Under the pieces are notes generated by a model. It had not been told where the DNA came from and did not search any database. It saw only the letters and a program-made list of their open reading frames with translations. The position numbers were made by a program, and so were the translations under genes. DNA of 64,000 bases from Terebella lapidaria (lineage: Eukaryota > Annelida > Polychaeta > Terebellida > Terebellidae), in contig OX424566.1 of assembly GCA_949152475.1 (NCBI GenBank), positions 28,930,423-28,994,422 on the forward strand, read 5' to 3'. Shown here piece after piece: positions 33,118 to 43,381 of this stretch (the first letter of the stretch is position 1; each line of letters begins with the position of its first letter).

Positions 33118-33385
33118 TATGCCTTTGGTTCTGGTAAATGTTGATATCGACTGGGTTTTTTTTGCATATGATTGCTTGATTTTGGTGAAAGTGATTGTAT
33201 GGCCAATGTGTTTGGTCGTAGTAAATGTGTATCGTGCCAGCTTGGTGCATACAATTGATTGGTTTTGATGAAAAGGATTGTATGCCCAATGCTTTTGGTC
33301 TACGTAAATATTGATTATGCCAGCTCGGTGCATGAAATTGATTGGTTTTGGTGAAAATGATTGTATGATTGATGGTCTCTGTACA
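33118..33385 (+). repeat. Minisatellite with an 83-bp unit, about three copies
   Basis: Successive units begin TGCAT at 33163, 33246 and 33329, an exact 83-base period, with a partial unit before them. Each holds ATTG.TT..TTTTG.TGAAA and TTTGGT...GTAAAT. The long minus-strand open frame across it (33104-33472) is a by-product of the repeat, because 83 is not divisible by three. Confidence 0.75.
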
Positions 33386-33389
33386 ACTG

Positions 33390-34220
33390 ATATCTATATC
33401 GTGTATTTTGATGTGGAAATGATACCGAATTTTCCAATACTTTATACACAATATGACGTCTAAATGGTACAAATACCATTGTTCAGATTCATGTGCTCAC
33501 CATATAGCTGACCCACCAGTGCACCTTATGCACAAAATATCTACATAATGTTTTACAGAACCAACAGCCAACTACGAACTAGCAATTTGTGCTGTTCACA
33601 AACGGTAGACGAAATAATCGTCAAAATGTAAATGTATCTTTACCAGACTCATTGTACCTGGTGATTAGTGAAACTTGACTCAGTAAAAAACACTCAAATT
33701 ATTGCTCTATCTGGCTGGCTACAATGATACATTTTACCAGCCATACCTGTACACCTGAACAACGTGCATGCCTCTTTGCTCATCACATGATCTAATTTTG
33801 CAGTGCATACCTAGGGAAAGTATATTGTTAATATATTACTCTGGTTACTATTAATCGTGTCAACACTCAACAGCCTTATCAATAAATCTGATCAACAGCC
33901 ATATCTAAATTTGATAGTGATTCTAGCCCATATCATCTGGCCCGTTTATGCAATGTATATACCTTGTGTAGGTCAAATGTGTGTTACAAAAAATAGTAAA
34001 ATTTGCTAAAACATTGATAGCATCATACGAAGTTTATTACTCGACTATGTCCACCTCTGTTTAGCCCATAATGTTTCTTTGCTATTTGTGTAAGCTGTTG
34101 GTACTCATTGTTTCTCAAAGGACAGGGAAAACGCACAATTAAATTCCCTGGAATAAACAAATGAAACTGATATATCATAATGCAGAAATGTACTCGTACC
34201 AAAAATTTCTGGCTCAGTTT
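33390..34220. other. Non-coding DNA between the minisatellite and the next landmark of D1
   Basis: I see no gene, RNA or recognisable element in this AT-rich stretch. Confidence 0.4.
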
Positions 34221-34474
34221 AGGTTCTTTGTTGTTGTCGTGTGCTTCTATAATTTATTAGGACGAATAACTACACACTTCCTGGTCGAATCTAAGGTGCG
34301 TTAAGAGCAAGCTCTATTGCTATTGAAGGTATCCAGGCTCACGTTAATTGTCATACATCCCACCAGCTCCTAGCTTGCTCGTATCGTGTATGGCTGGTTA
34401 ATATGTCCCTTAGCATCACACTTAATGAGATAGACAAGAGTTTCGTTTCTCTGGAGATGCTTACACGATGCAAG

Positions 34475-35369
34475 TGTGATAGGATCACCCAACCGCACAT
34501 TTTAAATGACACCTCCCCATTTAGCGTGACGCTTCATGTCGGTGTTTCCCCCTAGCAACTTCGCGCCGTTGCACAAACAAACGACGCAGTTCGCCATTTG
34601 GGAGTGACCGGACAACATCGTTGCTTAAGTTTAGATCCAAAATCTGACTTTCTCCGGTCCTCCCATCTTACAGCAACACGGAAATCAGCTGCCGGTAAGT
34701 GGAATCAACATCATCGTCTGATTATCTGTGTATTTTGTTCATATTCCCACTTCGAAGTTAGGATTCTTGTCTTTGTTGTCGAAGCCAGTTTCCCGCCATT
34801 TGCCGATTATCGCTCGGCCTTTGTTTACATTAAGTTCTCGATAACTGATCCATAGGTAATTCCCATTTAAACATCTGAACCTAAAACAACATTCAAACAT
34901 CAATAGCGATTACAATTCAGGTAAACAGATTTAAACCAGAACCGTCATGGTTGCGTTATGATCATCCATTGTTTCAATCGTCATCAATCATCTGCACTGT
35001 GTGTATAATTGTGATTCTTTTATCCAGGTTGTGGGCTTGACACCTTTTATCGACCATCGGCCGTTTACCCCCTCGGCATATTTTAACATCACCAGGGGTA
35101 AGATCTCGTTTGGGTTCATTCATATGTATTTATTCTTTCATCCCTTTGAGTCATATTTCGTACTTATTAGTTATCATTCATATTTTGTTATGCATTAGTT
35201 ATATGCATGTAGTTTGGTCATTTGGTTTGTCATTTCACCATTTGTATATATTCATATCAAGTCATTGTATATATTTATTAATATCGTTACAGGGTAAATT
35301 TGATAGACAATAAACCCGTCAAACTCCCGATGTGTCTTGATGCGCTAATTCCAACACAACCCTGAAACA
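34475..35369 (+). repeat. 5' LTR of the gypsy element
   Basis: The LTR is 895 bp and has the usual TG..CA ends. Its counterpart lies 8,012 bases downstream. An AATAAA at 35309-35314 near its end is a plausible poly(A) signal. Open frames inside it are the same in both LTRs and are not genes. Confidence 0.95.
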
Positions 35370-35370
35370 G

Positions 35371-35388
35371 TGGAGCCTCCAGTGACAT
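35371..35388 (+). other. Putative primer binding site
   Basis: TGGAGCCTCC begins one base after the 5' LTR. Starting with TGG at this place fits a tRNA-primed minus-strand start. I could not assign the tRNA. Confidence 0.45.
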
Positions 35389-36763
35389 CACCTGTTGAGT
35401 CCGTACTTCACAGTGCCGCCGTGACCACATCCGGCCTGGCCGCGTGAAAGCCACTTCAGGTAGTCGCCCACGCCGACAGCTGAGATCCGACAGCTTGAGT
35501 CCACAGCTCAAGCACATACTTGGAACTTCGAGTTCGCCGTTCGGTTGTGTACAGCATCTGCAGTAACCACTGCATACACACAGCCTACTCACCGCCAGAT
35601 GACAGAGTCGTGCTAGATCGACTCCTTCGCTCGCTCGTCTGCGCTTCGCCAGGACGTACATCGTCATTCGTCGGGTCGGCTCGGCGCTTTCATCGACCTG
35701 CATGTTCGACACCGGTTGACTATCGACCTTGTTTATCACCCGGGTGACGTGACTGTGTGTTGCTAATATTTTGTGTTGCACACACTGGTGTATTATAGTT
35801 CTGTGATTTTTACATGTTACTTTATTCGATTATATCCATGGACTTGGTGGAAATGTTGATTTTCACATACCAGTTGAATTTATTCCATGGACATTGAACA
35901 ATATTTATTGAAATATTGAACATTTATTCTTGTGTCACATATTTGTGTGTGATATAGTTTTTTGTATATTCAATTTGGTATACAGTGTATTGGTTTATTG
36001 GTTTCATTTATTATCATCATATAATACAAGTGTTTATTCAATATTGTCAAACTGACCTTGACTGTAGGTCATACCAAGTTGTCAAATTGACCTTGAATGT
36101 AGGTCTCATACATATCTGTCATTTGTCATCTGTCATCGGGTATCCGTATAGAATCATTGGTCATATAAAGTTGTTTTCCAGCTGCACTATATCTGTGTTG
36201 ACTAATATCTAACACATAACAACCTTGCACTTACCAGCATTCACATTGCCACTTCAACTGATCATACCTGTTCATAAACTTGTCATTTATAACGGGCAGT
36301 GTGCCAACCTTTAAAATTAGTTCAATTTAGGCAGGTTCAGACTTAAACAATATATGATTAGTATTTGTTAAATAGGTATTTTATATTGTGCCTTAGGGCA
36401 ATTTAAACTTGTTATTTTCTTTAAATCTTAAATAATTTAACTGTGGTTAATATATAAATTTATAAAACTTAATTAAATATAGGCCCAACTTATAAAATTT
36501 TACTTCACCTACCCTATAGTTTACTCTAGGTACAGTGTTTTGGTCTTAGGATATTGTGGTTTGAACTTTGGTATTTCAGTTCTGGTACTTGTTGGTATTT
36601 GATTGCTGGATTATTTTTTTGTTGAACTTTGACCAATTGGAATTCATACTTGATCTGGATTCATATATTTGAATTCATTTACCCAATTTGAGCTTGTCTC
36701 CTACATTGATTGTAGACCAACTTTGATATATTTTCATTGTTGTGTATCCAATCTATTTGCTAC
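35389..36763 (+). other. Untranslated leader of the gypsy element
   Basis: About 1.4 kb lies between the primer site and gag. The first 350 bases are GC-richer and the rest very T-rich. A minus-strand open frame covering 35287-35781 does not look like a protein. Confidence 0.55.
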
Positions 36764-38206
36764 ATGGAGGTTACCAAGCGGGTAATTCATGTTTCTGGCT
36801 TGTCAGAAGTGTCCGAACAGGACTTGCGCCAGTTTTTCTCCAGATTTGGGGACGTTGAGAATGTGGAACATGTGGATGACCACACGGTTTATGTTCTGTT
36901 CGCCAGTGAGTCGACTGTGGAGTCTGCACTTCAGTACAGCGGGAAGAGCTACAGGGATGACACGGTCATCATCTCCAGGCCTGACGCTGATCAGATTCAA
37001 GCTTTCTTGAAGATTTTTGGCGTTACTTCTTTGCCAGCATCAGACGATCCTCTCGAGTCTGTCCGCCGCAATTTGCGTGACTGCTTGAAGGGTGTCGATC
37101 CTGGAACTCTTTTGTCTCTTTTGCAGTCCATAGCCTTGGAAGTGAAGGAGCGGGCCATGTCTGACCCTACAACTGGTGATGGCATGAATGACTTAGTTGA
37201 TCAACCAATTAAGTCTGAGCCTGTGACTTCTGCTTCCATTCCGTCTTCTGCTTTCCAGCCTTCATCTTTTCAGTTCTCGACTTCGGCACCTGTCTTCAGT
37301 GGACCCCCACCGACACCGTATGTCAACCTTCCGACACCAACTGCTTCCATCACTAGCTACGTTCCAGTACCGTCTCTCCAGTATCCGAAGATTGTTTTCT
37401 TCTCTGGTGACGGGAAAGACGCCAGCTATCACCAGTGGCGGAATGAGGTGAAGTGTCTGTTGAACGAAGGACAACCACCATCCAACATCCTTCAGGGAAT
37501 ACGTCGTTCACTCAAGGGAACTGCCGCTGAAGTTTTGTTGAATCTGGGGGAAGACGTGACACCGAACAAGATCCTGCAGAAGTTTGACGTCATTTTCGGC
37601 GATGCCCTTAGCTCAGATGCTTTGATTGAGGAGTTTTATGCTGCTAGACAGAAGGAAGGGGAACTAGTTGCAGTCTGGGGATGTCGGCTTGAATCAATGT
37701 TGGCCAAGGTCCAGCGCCGTGGCCGAATGATTCCCGATGCCCCAGAGCGACTGCGGTCCAAATTCTGGAGTGGACTCAGGGACAGCCGAGTGAAGAGCGG
37801 AATCCGTCACAAGTTCGACAGCAACATGGACTTCGAGAGCCTTCTGCGTGCTGCACGAGCCGTGGAAGCCGAGAAGCCGTGTGAAGGTGACAGTGACTCG
37901 CAGCCGAAGGCAGCTGATCAGGTCAAGCTTCATGCTCAACAGGCTTCTTCGTCTCTCGAAGCCAAGCTGGACACATTCCTGCATGAGATGAATGACATCA
38001 AGGCTCAGCTGAAGGACATCAAGCGACAGAGGAACACTGGAACGTCAGCCCCGAGGCCAGCCCAGGAATCGCAGACAAAGCAGCAACTCTGGTCTTCTGG
38101 ATCGTGTTTCTATTGTCGTGAGCCTGGTCATTTCATCGCAGATTGTGCCCGCTTGAAGAACAAGAACCAGCGGAGCAACTCTTCATTTTCGGGAAACGGC
38201 CAGTAA
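36764..38206 (+). CDS. Gag of the gypsy element, with an N-terminal RRM-like domain
   Basis: This open frame of 480 residues from its first ATG encodes the structural protein. Residues about 4-75 look like an RRM fold (RVIHVSGL, then DLRQFFSRFGDVENV), as in the vertebrate PNMA family. A Ser/Thr/Pro-rich linker follows, then a capsid-like region (about 210-380) and a zinc knuckle near the C-terminus (CFYCREPGHFIADC). The frame overlaps pol at 38143-38206 in the -1 register, the arrangement this family is known to use for frameshift expression. Confidence 0.85.
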   Translation: MEVTKRVIHVSGLSEVSEQDLRQFFSRFGDVENVEHVDDHTVYVLFASESTVESALQYSGKSYRDDTVIISRPDADQIQAFLKIFGVTSLPASDDPLESVRRNLRDCLKGVDPGTLLSLLQSIALEVKERAMSDPTTGDGMNDLVDQPIKSEPVTSASIPSSAFQPSSFQFSTSAPVFSGPPPTPYVNLPTPTASITSYVPVPSLQYPKIVFFSGDGKDASYHQWRNEVKCLLNEGQPPSNILQGIRRSLKGTAAEVLLNLGEDVTPNKILQKFDVIFGDALSSDALIEEFYAARQKEGELVAVWGCRLESMLAKVQRRGRMIPDAPERLRSKFWSGLRDSRVKSGIRHKFDSNMDFESLLRAARAVEAEKPCEGDSDSQPKAADQVKLHAQQASSSLEAKLDTFLHEMNDIKAQLKDIKRQRNTGTSAPRPAQESQTKQQLWSSGSCFYCREPGHFIADCARLKNKNQRSNSSFSGNGQ

Positions 38207-41200
38207 CCAGTGTCGCAGGGCAGATGTCTGGTTACTGTAGCCCAACCAGCCCTAAGAAGACTCATACATTGGTTGGTGGACGTAACATCACGACCATCGG
38301 GATCTTCGATACCGAGTGCCAAGCACTCATCGACACCGGATCTCAAGTCACCACCATCTCTAGTCACTTTCTGGATCGGGAACTACCTGGCATCCATATT
38401 CGACCAGTGGAGGACCTCATCACCCTACGTGGCGCCGGTGGAAACATTGTGCCGTACGATGGGTATGTTGAAGTGGACATCACTCCGAACCCAGACACCA
38501 CGTCCAAGGTCTACACAGTGCTTGCACTTGTTGTATCTGGAGAACAGTACAGTCCGGATGTACCCATTGTATTGGGGACAAACCTGATTGAGCTGTTCGC
38601 CGCTGATCTTAGGGGTTCATCCACTCCAGTGTCGTCGTCATGGACTCTTGCCTTCAAGAGTATCCATTTCATCGATCGCGACGACGGGGTCCTTGGACAA
38701 GTCAAGTCAACTCAAGAGGAAGTCATCAGACCAGGCGAGAGGAAGGTCATGAGCGGAATGACTCGTGCTTGTTGTGGAGTCAACTTGCCGAACATTCTGG
38801 CTTATACAGAACCAGTAATGGAACAGGCCCTTCCTGGTGGACTCTTGTTGACCCCAAGTGTCATCAGTCTCCAGCCAAACACTGCATCAACCTACAGGGT
38901 CAAGGTGGAAGTACGCAACATATCGCGGAAAACCCTTACGATCCATTCCAAGTCGACAATCTGTGCCCTTCATCATGTAAAGGAGGAACCACCATCAGCT
39001 AACACCAGTCATCCAGTCATCTCCAAGGAACTCACTGACCAGATTCATTGGCCTAGTGATATGGATCAGCACCATCAGTTGGAGCAATTGGTCTCCAAGT
39101 GGAAACATATCTTCGCCACATCCGACCTCGATTGGAGATACACCGACATGGTGAAACACCAGATCAACTTGGACAACGAGACCCCGATCAAGGTGCGAGC
39201 AAGACGAGTACCACCCTCGATGTACCAAGAAGTTAGACAGCACATCAAGGACATGTTGGAAGCCGGACACATCCGTCCATCAAACAGTCCTTGGTCTTTT
39301 CCAGTAGTGCTTGTTCGGAAGAAGGACGGTACGTTACGCTTCTGCGTTGACTATCGTGAACTGAACCGACGCACTATCCGTGATGCCTACTCGCTGCCAA
39401 GAATCGAGGAGACTTTGGATGCGCTTCATGGATCGACCATGTTCTCGTGTTTGGATTTGAAAGCCGGATATTGGCAAGTTGAGGTTGCGGAAGAACACAA
39501 GGAGCGGACAGCATTCAGTGTTGGCCCGCTGGGATTTTATGAATTTAATTCCATGCCGTTTGGTCTCACTAACTGTCCCGCCACCTTCCAGCGTCTAATG
39601 GAAACCACCATGGGGGACATGCATCTCAACCAGTGCCTCATTTATCTCGATGACATCATCGTGTATTCATCCAACACGGAGGATCACATCGCTCGTCTGG
39701 AAGCCGTCTTCAAACGTCTTAGTGATGCAGGCTTGAAACTCAAACCGTCCAAGTGCGAGTTTTTCAAGTCTGAGGTCAAGTACCTTGGTCACCGGATTTC
39801 TGCTGAAGGGGTATCAACTGATCCAGAAAAGATCGCTGTTGTCCGAGACTGGCCTCAGCCTGAGACTGTCAAGGATCTTCAGAGATTTCTGGGTTTTGCT
39901 GGGTTCTACCGCCGGTTCGTACCTAGTTTCAGTAAGATCGCTTCGCCTTTATTCACATTAATGGAACGACATCTGGACCGAAAGTCAAGGAAGAAACAGT
40001 TGGAACATCTAGACTGGAGTGACAAGCATCAGGAAGCTTTTGCTCTCATCAAGTCCAAGCTCACTTCCAGTCCTACCTTGGCCTTCGCCGACTACACTCA
40101 GCCGTTTGAGTTGCACACTGATGCCAGTTCACATGGATTAGGTGCAGTGTTGTACCAAACCCAGGGAGATCGTCAGAGAGTCATCGCTTATGCCAGCCGT
40201 GGCTTGAAGCCTGCTGAAAAGCACTATCCGGCTCATAAGCTTGAGTTCTTGGCTCTCAAGTGGTCCATCACCGACAAGTTCCACGACTATCTGTACGGGA
40301 GCAAGTTTCAAGTCTGGACGGACAACAATCCTCTGACCTACGCCCTCACAACCGCGAGGTTGGATGCAACAGGACATCGTTGGTTAGCTCGTCTAGCCAT
40401 GTACAACTTCTCCATCCATTACAAGACTGGAAAGACCAATGTGGATGCCGATGCCCTGTCTCGTCTTCCGGAAGTCTCCGAGGATGTCGTCCAAGCCGTC
40501 TGTAGTGTGGAGGAAGTACGGACAAACTACATATCTAGTCTCCCTGTGTCGGCTGATGTTGTTGACCATATATTTGTGTCCGATGTCGTCGACCCTCTGG
40601 ATGTTCAGCAGATTCAACTGAACGACACCGATGTGGGCTGTGTTCTACAATGGAAGCTGGATGGGAAGCGACCTTCTGATGAGACCTTGGCCACCAAGTC
40701 CAAAGAAGTCAAGCTGTTGAGTCGACAGTGGGATTCTCTCCTCGTCATCGATGGGATCCTTTATCGCCAATCCGGAAGTGGACTCCCAAGGTCGAAACAG
40801 ATTGTCATTCCGTCCAGTTATCGGGACCATGTGATGACCAGCCTACACGAGGAACTTGGACATCCTGGAAGGGACAAGACCATCACCTTAATCAAGCAGC
40901 GCTTTTACTGGCCTGGACTAACATCTGATGTTGAGAACAAAGTCTCCAGATGTCGGCGTTGTCTCTGCCGGAAGTCCCATGGTCAGAAAGCCCCACTAGT
41001 ACCGATTTTGACAACTCAACCAATGGAATTGGTCTGCATCGACTACCTTCTCGTGGAACCGTCACATGGCTTCGAACATCTTCTCGTCATCATCGACCAT
41101 TTCACCAAATTCGCTCGGGTAGTGCCAACACGGAATGAGTCGGCGAAAACCACCGCGAAGGCACTCCTGGAGAATTTCATCAACCTCTATGGTTATCCTC

Positions 41201-42249
41201 GCTCCATCCATTCCGATCAGGGTCGGAATTTCGAGTCATCGATCATCAAGGAGTTGTGTACTTTAACTGGGATTGCAAAATCCAGAACCACTCCTTATCA
41301 TCCCATGTGTAACGGAGCCTGCGAGAAGATGAACCAGACTTTATTGAAGATGCTCGGGACTCTGCAGAATGAGAAGAAGACAAGGTGGAAGGATTATTTG
41401 AGTACGTTGGTCCATGCTTACAACTGTATTCCGCATGAGACCACAGGATTCGCTCCATACGAACTCATGTTTGGCAGAGTTCCATCACTTCCGATCGACC
41501 AGGAGTTTCAGCTCAGGGGAGAGGGTACAGTCGGTGACTGTACACAGTACATTCGGGACTTGCGGGAGCGGATCTCCTACTCCCACAAGATGGCTGCGGA
41601 GAAGATGGCTCAGAAAGCCTCCACTCTGAAACCAAGGTGTCGTCCTGCAGCAGTCCTGAATGTCGACGATGAGGTTCTTGTACGGAAGCTTGTGCTGACC
41701 GGCAGGAACAAGCTGGCCGATAGATGGGAGGATGATGTATATGTCATCTTGGAACAGCCCAACCGGGACATCCCTGTCTATCGTCTAAAACCCAAGCATG
41801 GCAAAGGTCGAGTCAGGACACTCCATAGGAATCTCCTTTTGCCACTTGGTACCGTCAGCTCTGAACATGAGTCTGACCGCCAGTCACTCATTGTTGAGGG
41901 GAAGACGTCGAGACCTCCATCTCGTCCACCACCATCACCACCGAGATCAGTACCTCCAGCTCGACGACCACCATCGCCACCGAGGTCGACTCCCCCTACA
42001 AGGACTCCTCCTCCACCACCTCCAAGTTCCGGGAGTGAGGACCAACTATGTGTTGAGTCCAGTGATTCCGACGATCAGACTGTGAAGACGTCATCTTCCT
42101 CTGACGGCAATGCTTCCGTTCGACGGTCCAAGCGCCGGAGGAAGCCACCTGACCGTCTTCAGCCTGCTATGTTCCAGCAGGAAGCGTCGGTTTCATTCAA
42201 CGACAAGTCTCGGTTCATTCTCCAACTGGTGGATCGAATGTTTCCTTGA
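38143..42249 (+). CDS. Pol of the gypsy element (protease, RT, RNase H, integrase)
   Basis: Domains in order are an aspartic protease (LIDTGSQ), a reverse transcriptase with the YLDD box, RNase H (HTDASSHGLG), an HHCC zinc-binding region and an integrase core (IDHFTKFARV, SDQGRNFES). A proline- and serine-rich tail of about 100 residues follows. The gene overlaps gag by 64 bases. The open frame is 1,368 codons and looks whole. I saw no chromodomain at the end. Confidence 0.92.
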   Translation: MCPLEEQEPAEQLFIFGKRPVTSVAGQMSGYCSPTSPKKTHTLVGGRNITTIGIFDTECQALIDTGSQVTTISSHFLDRELPGIHIRPVEDLITLRGAGGNIVPYDGYVEVDITPNPDTTSKVYTVLALVVSGEQYSPDVPIVLGTNLIELFAADLRGSSTPVSSSWTLAFKSIHFIDRDDGVLGQVKSTQEEVIRPGERKVMSGMTRACCGVNLPNILAYTEPVMEQALPGGLLLTPSVISLQPNTASTYRVKVEVRNISRKTLTIHSKSTICALHHVKEEPPSANTSHPVISKELTDQIHWPSDMDQHHQLEQLVSKWKHIFATSDLDWRYTDMVKHQINLDNETPIKVRARRVPPSMYQEVRQHIKDMLEAGHIRPSNSPWSFPVVLVRKKDGTLRFCVDYRELNRRTIRDAYSLPRIEETLDALHGSTMFSCLDLKAGYWQVEVAEEHKERTAFSVGPLGFYEFNSMPFGLTNCPATFQRLMETTMGDMHLNQCLIYLDDIIVYSSNTEDHIARLEAVFKRLSDAGLKLKPSKCEFFKSEVKYLGHRISAEGVSTDPEKIAVVRDWPQPETVKDLQRFLGFAGFYRRFVPSFSKIASPLFTLMERHLDRKSRKKQLEHLDWSDKHQEAFALIKSKLTSSPTLAFADYTQPFELHTDASSHGLGAVLYQTQGDRQRVIAYASRGLKPAEKHYPAHKLEFLALKWSITDKFHDYLYGSKFQVWTDNNPLTYALTTARLDATGHRWLARLAMYNFSIHYKTGKTNVDADALSRLPEVSEDVVQAVCSVEEVRTNYISSLPVSADVVDHIFVSDVVDPLDVQQIQLNDTDVGCVLQWKLDGKRPSDETLATKSKEVKLLSRQWDSLLVIDGILYRQSGSGLPRSKQIVIPSSYRDHVMTSLHEELGHPGRDKTITLIKQRFYWPGLTSDVENKVSRCRRCLCRKSHGQKAPLVPILTTQPMELVCIDYLLVEPSHGFEHLLVIIDHFTKFARVVPTRNESAKTTAKALLENFINLYGYPRSIHSDQGRNFESSIIKELCTLTGIAKSRTTPYHPMCNGACEKMNQTLLKMLGTLQNEKKTRWKDYLSTLVHAYNCIPHETTGFAPYELMFGRVPSLPIDQEFQLRGEGTVGDCTQYIRDLRERISYSHKMAAEKMAQKASTLKPRCRPAAVLNVDDEVLVRKLVLTGRNKLADRWEDDVYVILEQPNRDIPVYRLKPKHGKGRVRTLHRNLLLPLGTVSSEHESDRQSLIVEGKTSRPPSRPPPSPPRSVPPARRPPSPPRSTPPTRTPPPPPPSSGSEDQLCVESSDSDDQTVKTSSSSDGNASVRRSKRRRKPPDRLQPAMFQQEASVSFNDKSRFILQLVDRMFP

Positions 42250-42476
42250 GGCGTCGCTCTTGAATATGAAATTGAATTGGACCACCGATTTGGAAACCGT
42301 CTAGAATCTTCGACTACGGATAACGGACATTGATTTGTCAGCCTGGATTTATTTGTTTATTTATTTTGTGATCCTTGCATGAGGCTTACACTTCTTTCCA
42401 TTTTCATTCCAGATTCATTTCTTTCCATCTCCATTTCAGTTTGTCATCCTAAATGTCGGGACGACATTTTTCATTC

Positions 42477-42484
42477 GGGGGAAG
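42477..42484 (+). other. Polypurine tract before the 3' LTR
   Basis: GGGGGAAG lies two bases before the 3' LTR, the expected position of the plus-strand primer. Confidence 0.6.
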
Positions 42485-42486
42485 CA

Positions 42487-43381
42487 TGTGATAGGATCAC
42501 CCAACCGCACATTTTAAATGACACCTCCCCATTTAGCGTGACGCTTCATGTCGGTGTTTCCCCCTAGCAACTTCGCGCCGTTGCACAAACAAACGACGCA
42601 GTTCGCCATTTGGGAGTGACCGGACAACATCGTTGCTTAAGTTTAGATCCAAAATCTGACTTTCTCCGGTCCTCCCATCTTACAGCAACACGGAAATCAG
42701 CTGCCGGTAAGTGGAATCAACATCATCGTCTGATTATCTGTGTATTTTGTTCATATTCCCACTTCGAAGTTAGGATTCTTGTCTTTGTTGTCGAAGCCAG
42801 TTTCCCGCCATTTGCCGATTATCGCTCGGCCTTTGTTTACATTAAGTTCTCGATAACTGATCCATAGGTAATTCCCATTTAAACATCTGAACCTAAAACA
42901 ACATTCAAACATCAATAGCGATTACAATTCAGGTAAACAGATTTAAACCAGAACCGTCATGGTTGCGTTATGATCATCCATTGTTTCAATCGTCATCAAT
43001 CATCTGCACTGTGTGTATAATTGTGATTCTTTTATCCAGGTTGTGGGCTTGACACCTTTTATCGACCATCGGCCGTTTACCCCCTCGGCATATTTTAACA
43101 TCACCAGGGGTAAGATCTCGTTTGGGTTCATTCATATGTATTTATTCTTTCATCCCTTTGAGTCATATTTCGTACTTATTAGTTATCATTCATATTTTGT
43201 TATGCATTAGTTATATGCATGTAGTTTGGTCATTTGGTTTGTCATTTCACCATTTGTATATATTCATATCAAGTCATTGTATATATTTATTAATATCGTT
43301 ACAGGGTAAATTTGATAGACAATAAACCCGTCAAACTCCCGATGTGTCTTGATGCGCTAATTCCAACACAACCCTGAAACA
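42487..43381 (+). repeat. 3' LTR of the gypsy element
   Basis: This is an 895-bp copy of the 5' LTR with the same ends, at a constant offset of 8,012 bases. I saw no difference in the stretches compared. It is followed directly by the CAAG target duplication. Confidence 0.95.

Larger units (their letters stand above)
34475..43381 (+). mobile_element. Ty3/gypsy LTR retrotransposon, whole-looking and young
   Basis: The element is 8,907 bp, bounded by two 895-bp LTRs that begin TGTGATAGG and end CTGAAACA. CAAG flanks it on both sides (34471-34474 and 43382-43385), a 4-bp target duplication. Parts in order are the 5' LTR, a leader of about 1.4 kb, gag, pol (protease, reverse transcriptase, RNase H, integrase), a purine tract and the 3' LTR. 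The domain order places it in Ty3/gypsy. The LTRs look identical wherever I compared them, so the insertion is very recent. It sits inside repeat unit D1. No obvious break was noticed. Confidence 0.95.

Noticed and set aside
33163-33385. Possible CRISPR-like array
   Set aside because: The 83-bp units follow each other directly with no spacers, and the genome is eukaryotic.
33104-33472. 122-codon minus frame with internal repeats
   Set aside because: It is generated by the 83-bp minisatellite, whose unit is not a multiple of three, so the apparent protein repeats are in shifting frames.
34598-35313. Small open frames inside the LTR, repeated at 42610-43325
   Set aside because: They recur only because the LTR is duplicated, and none resembles a protein.
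35287-35781. 164-codon minus frame in the gypsy leader
   Set aside because: It is antisense to the retrotransposon, spans the LTR edge and shows no family similarity.
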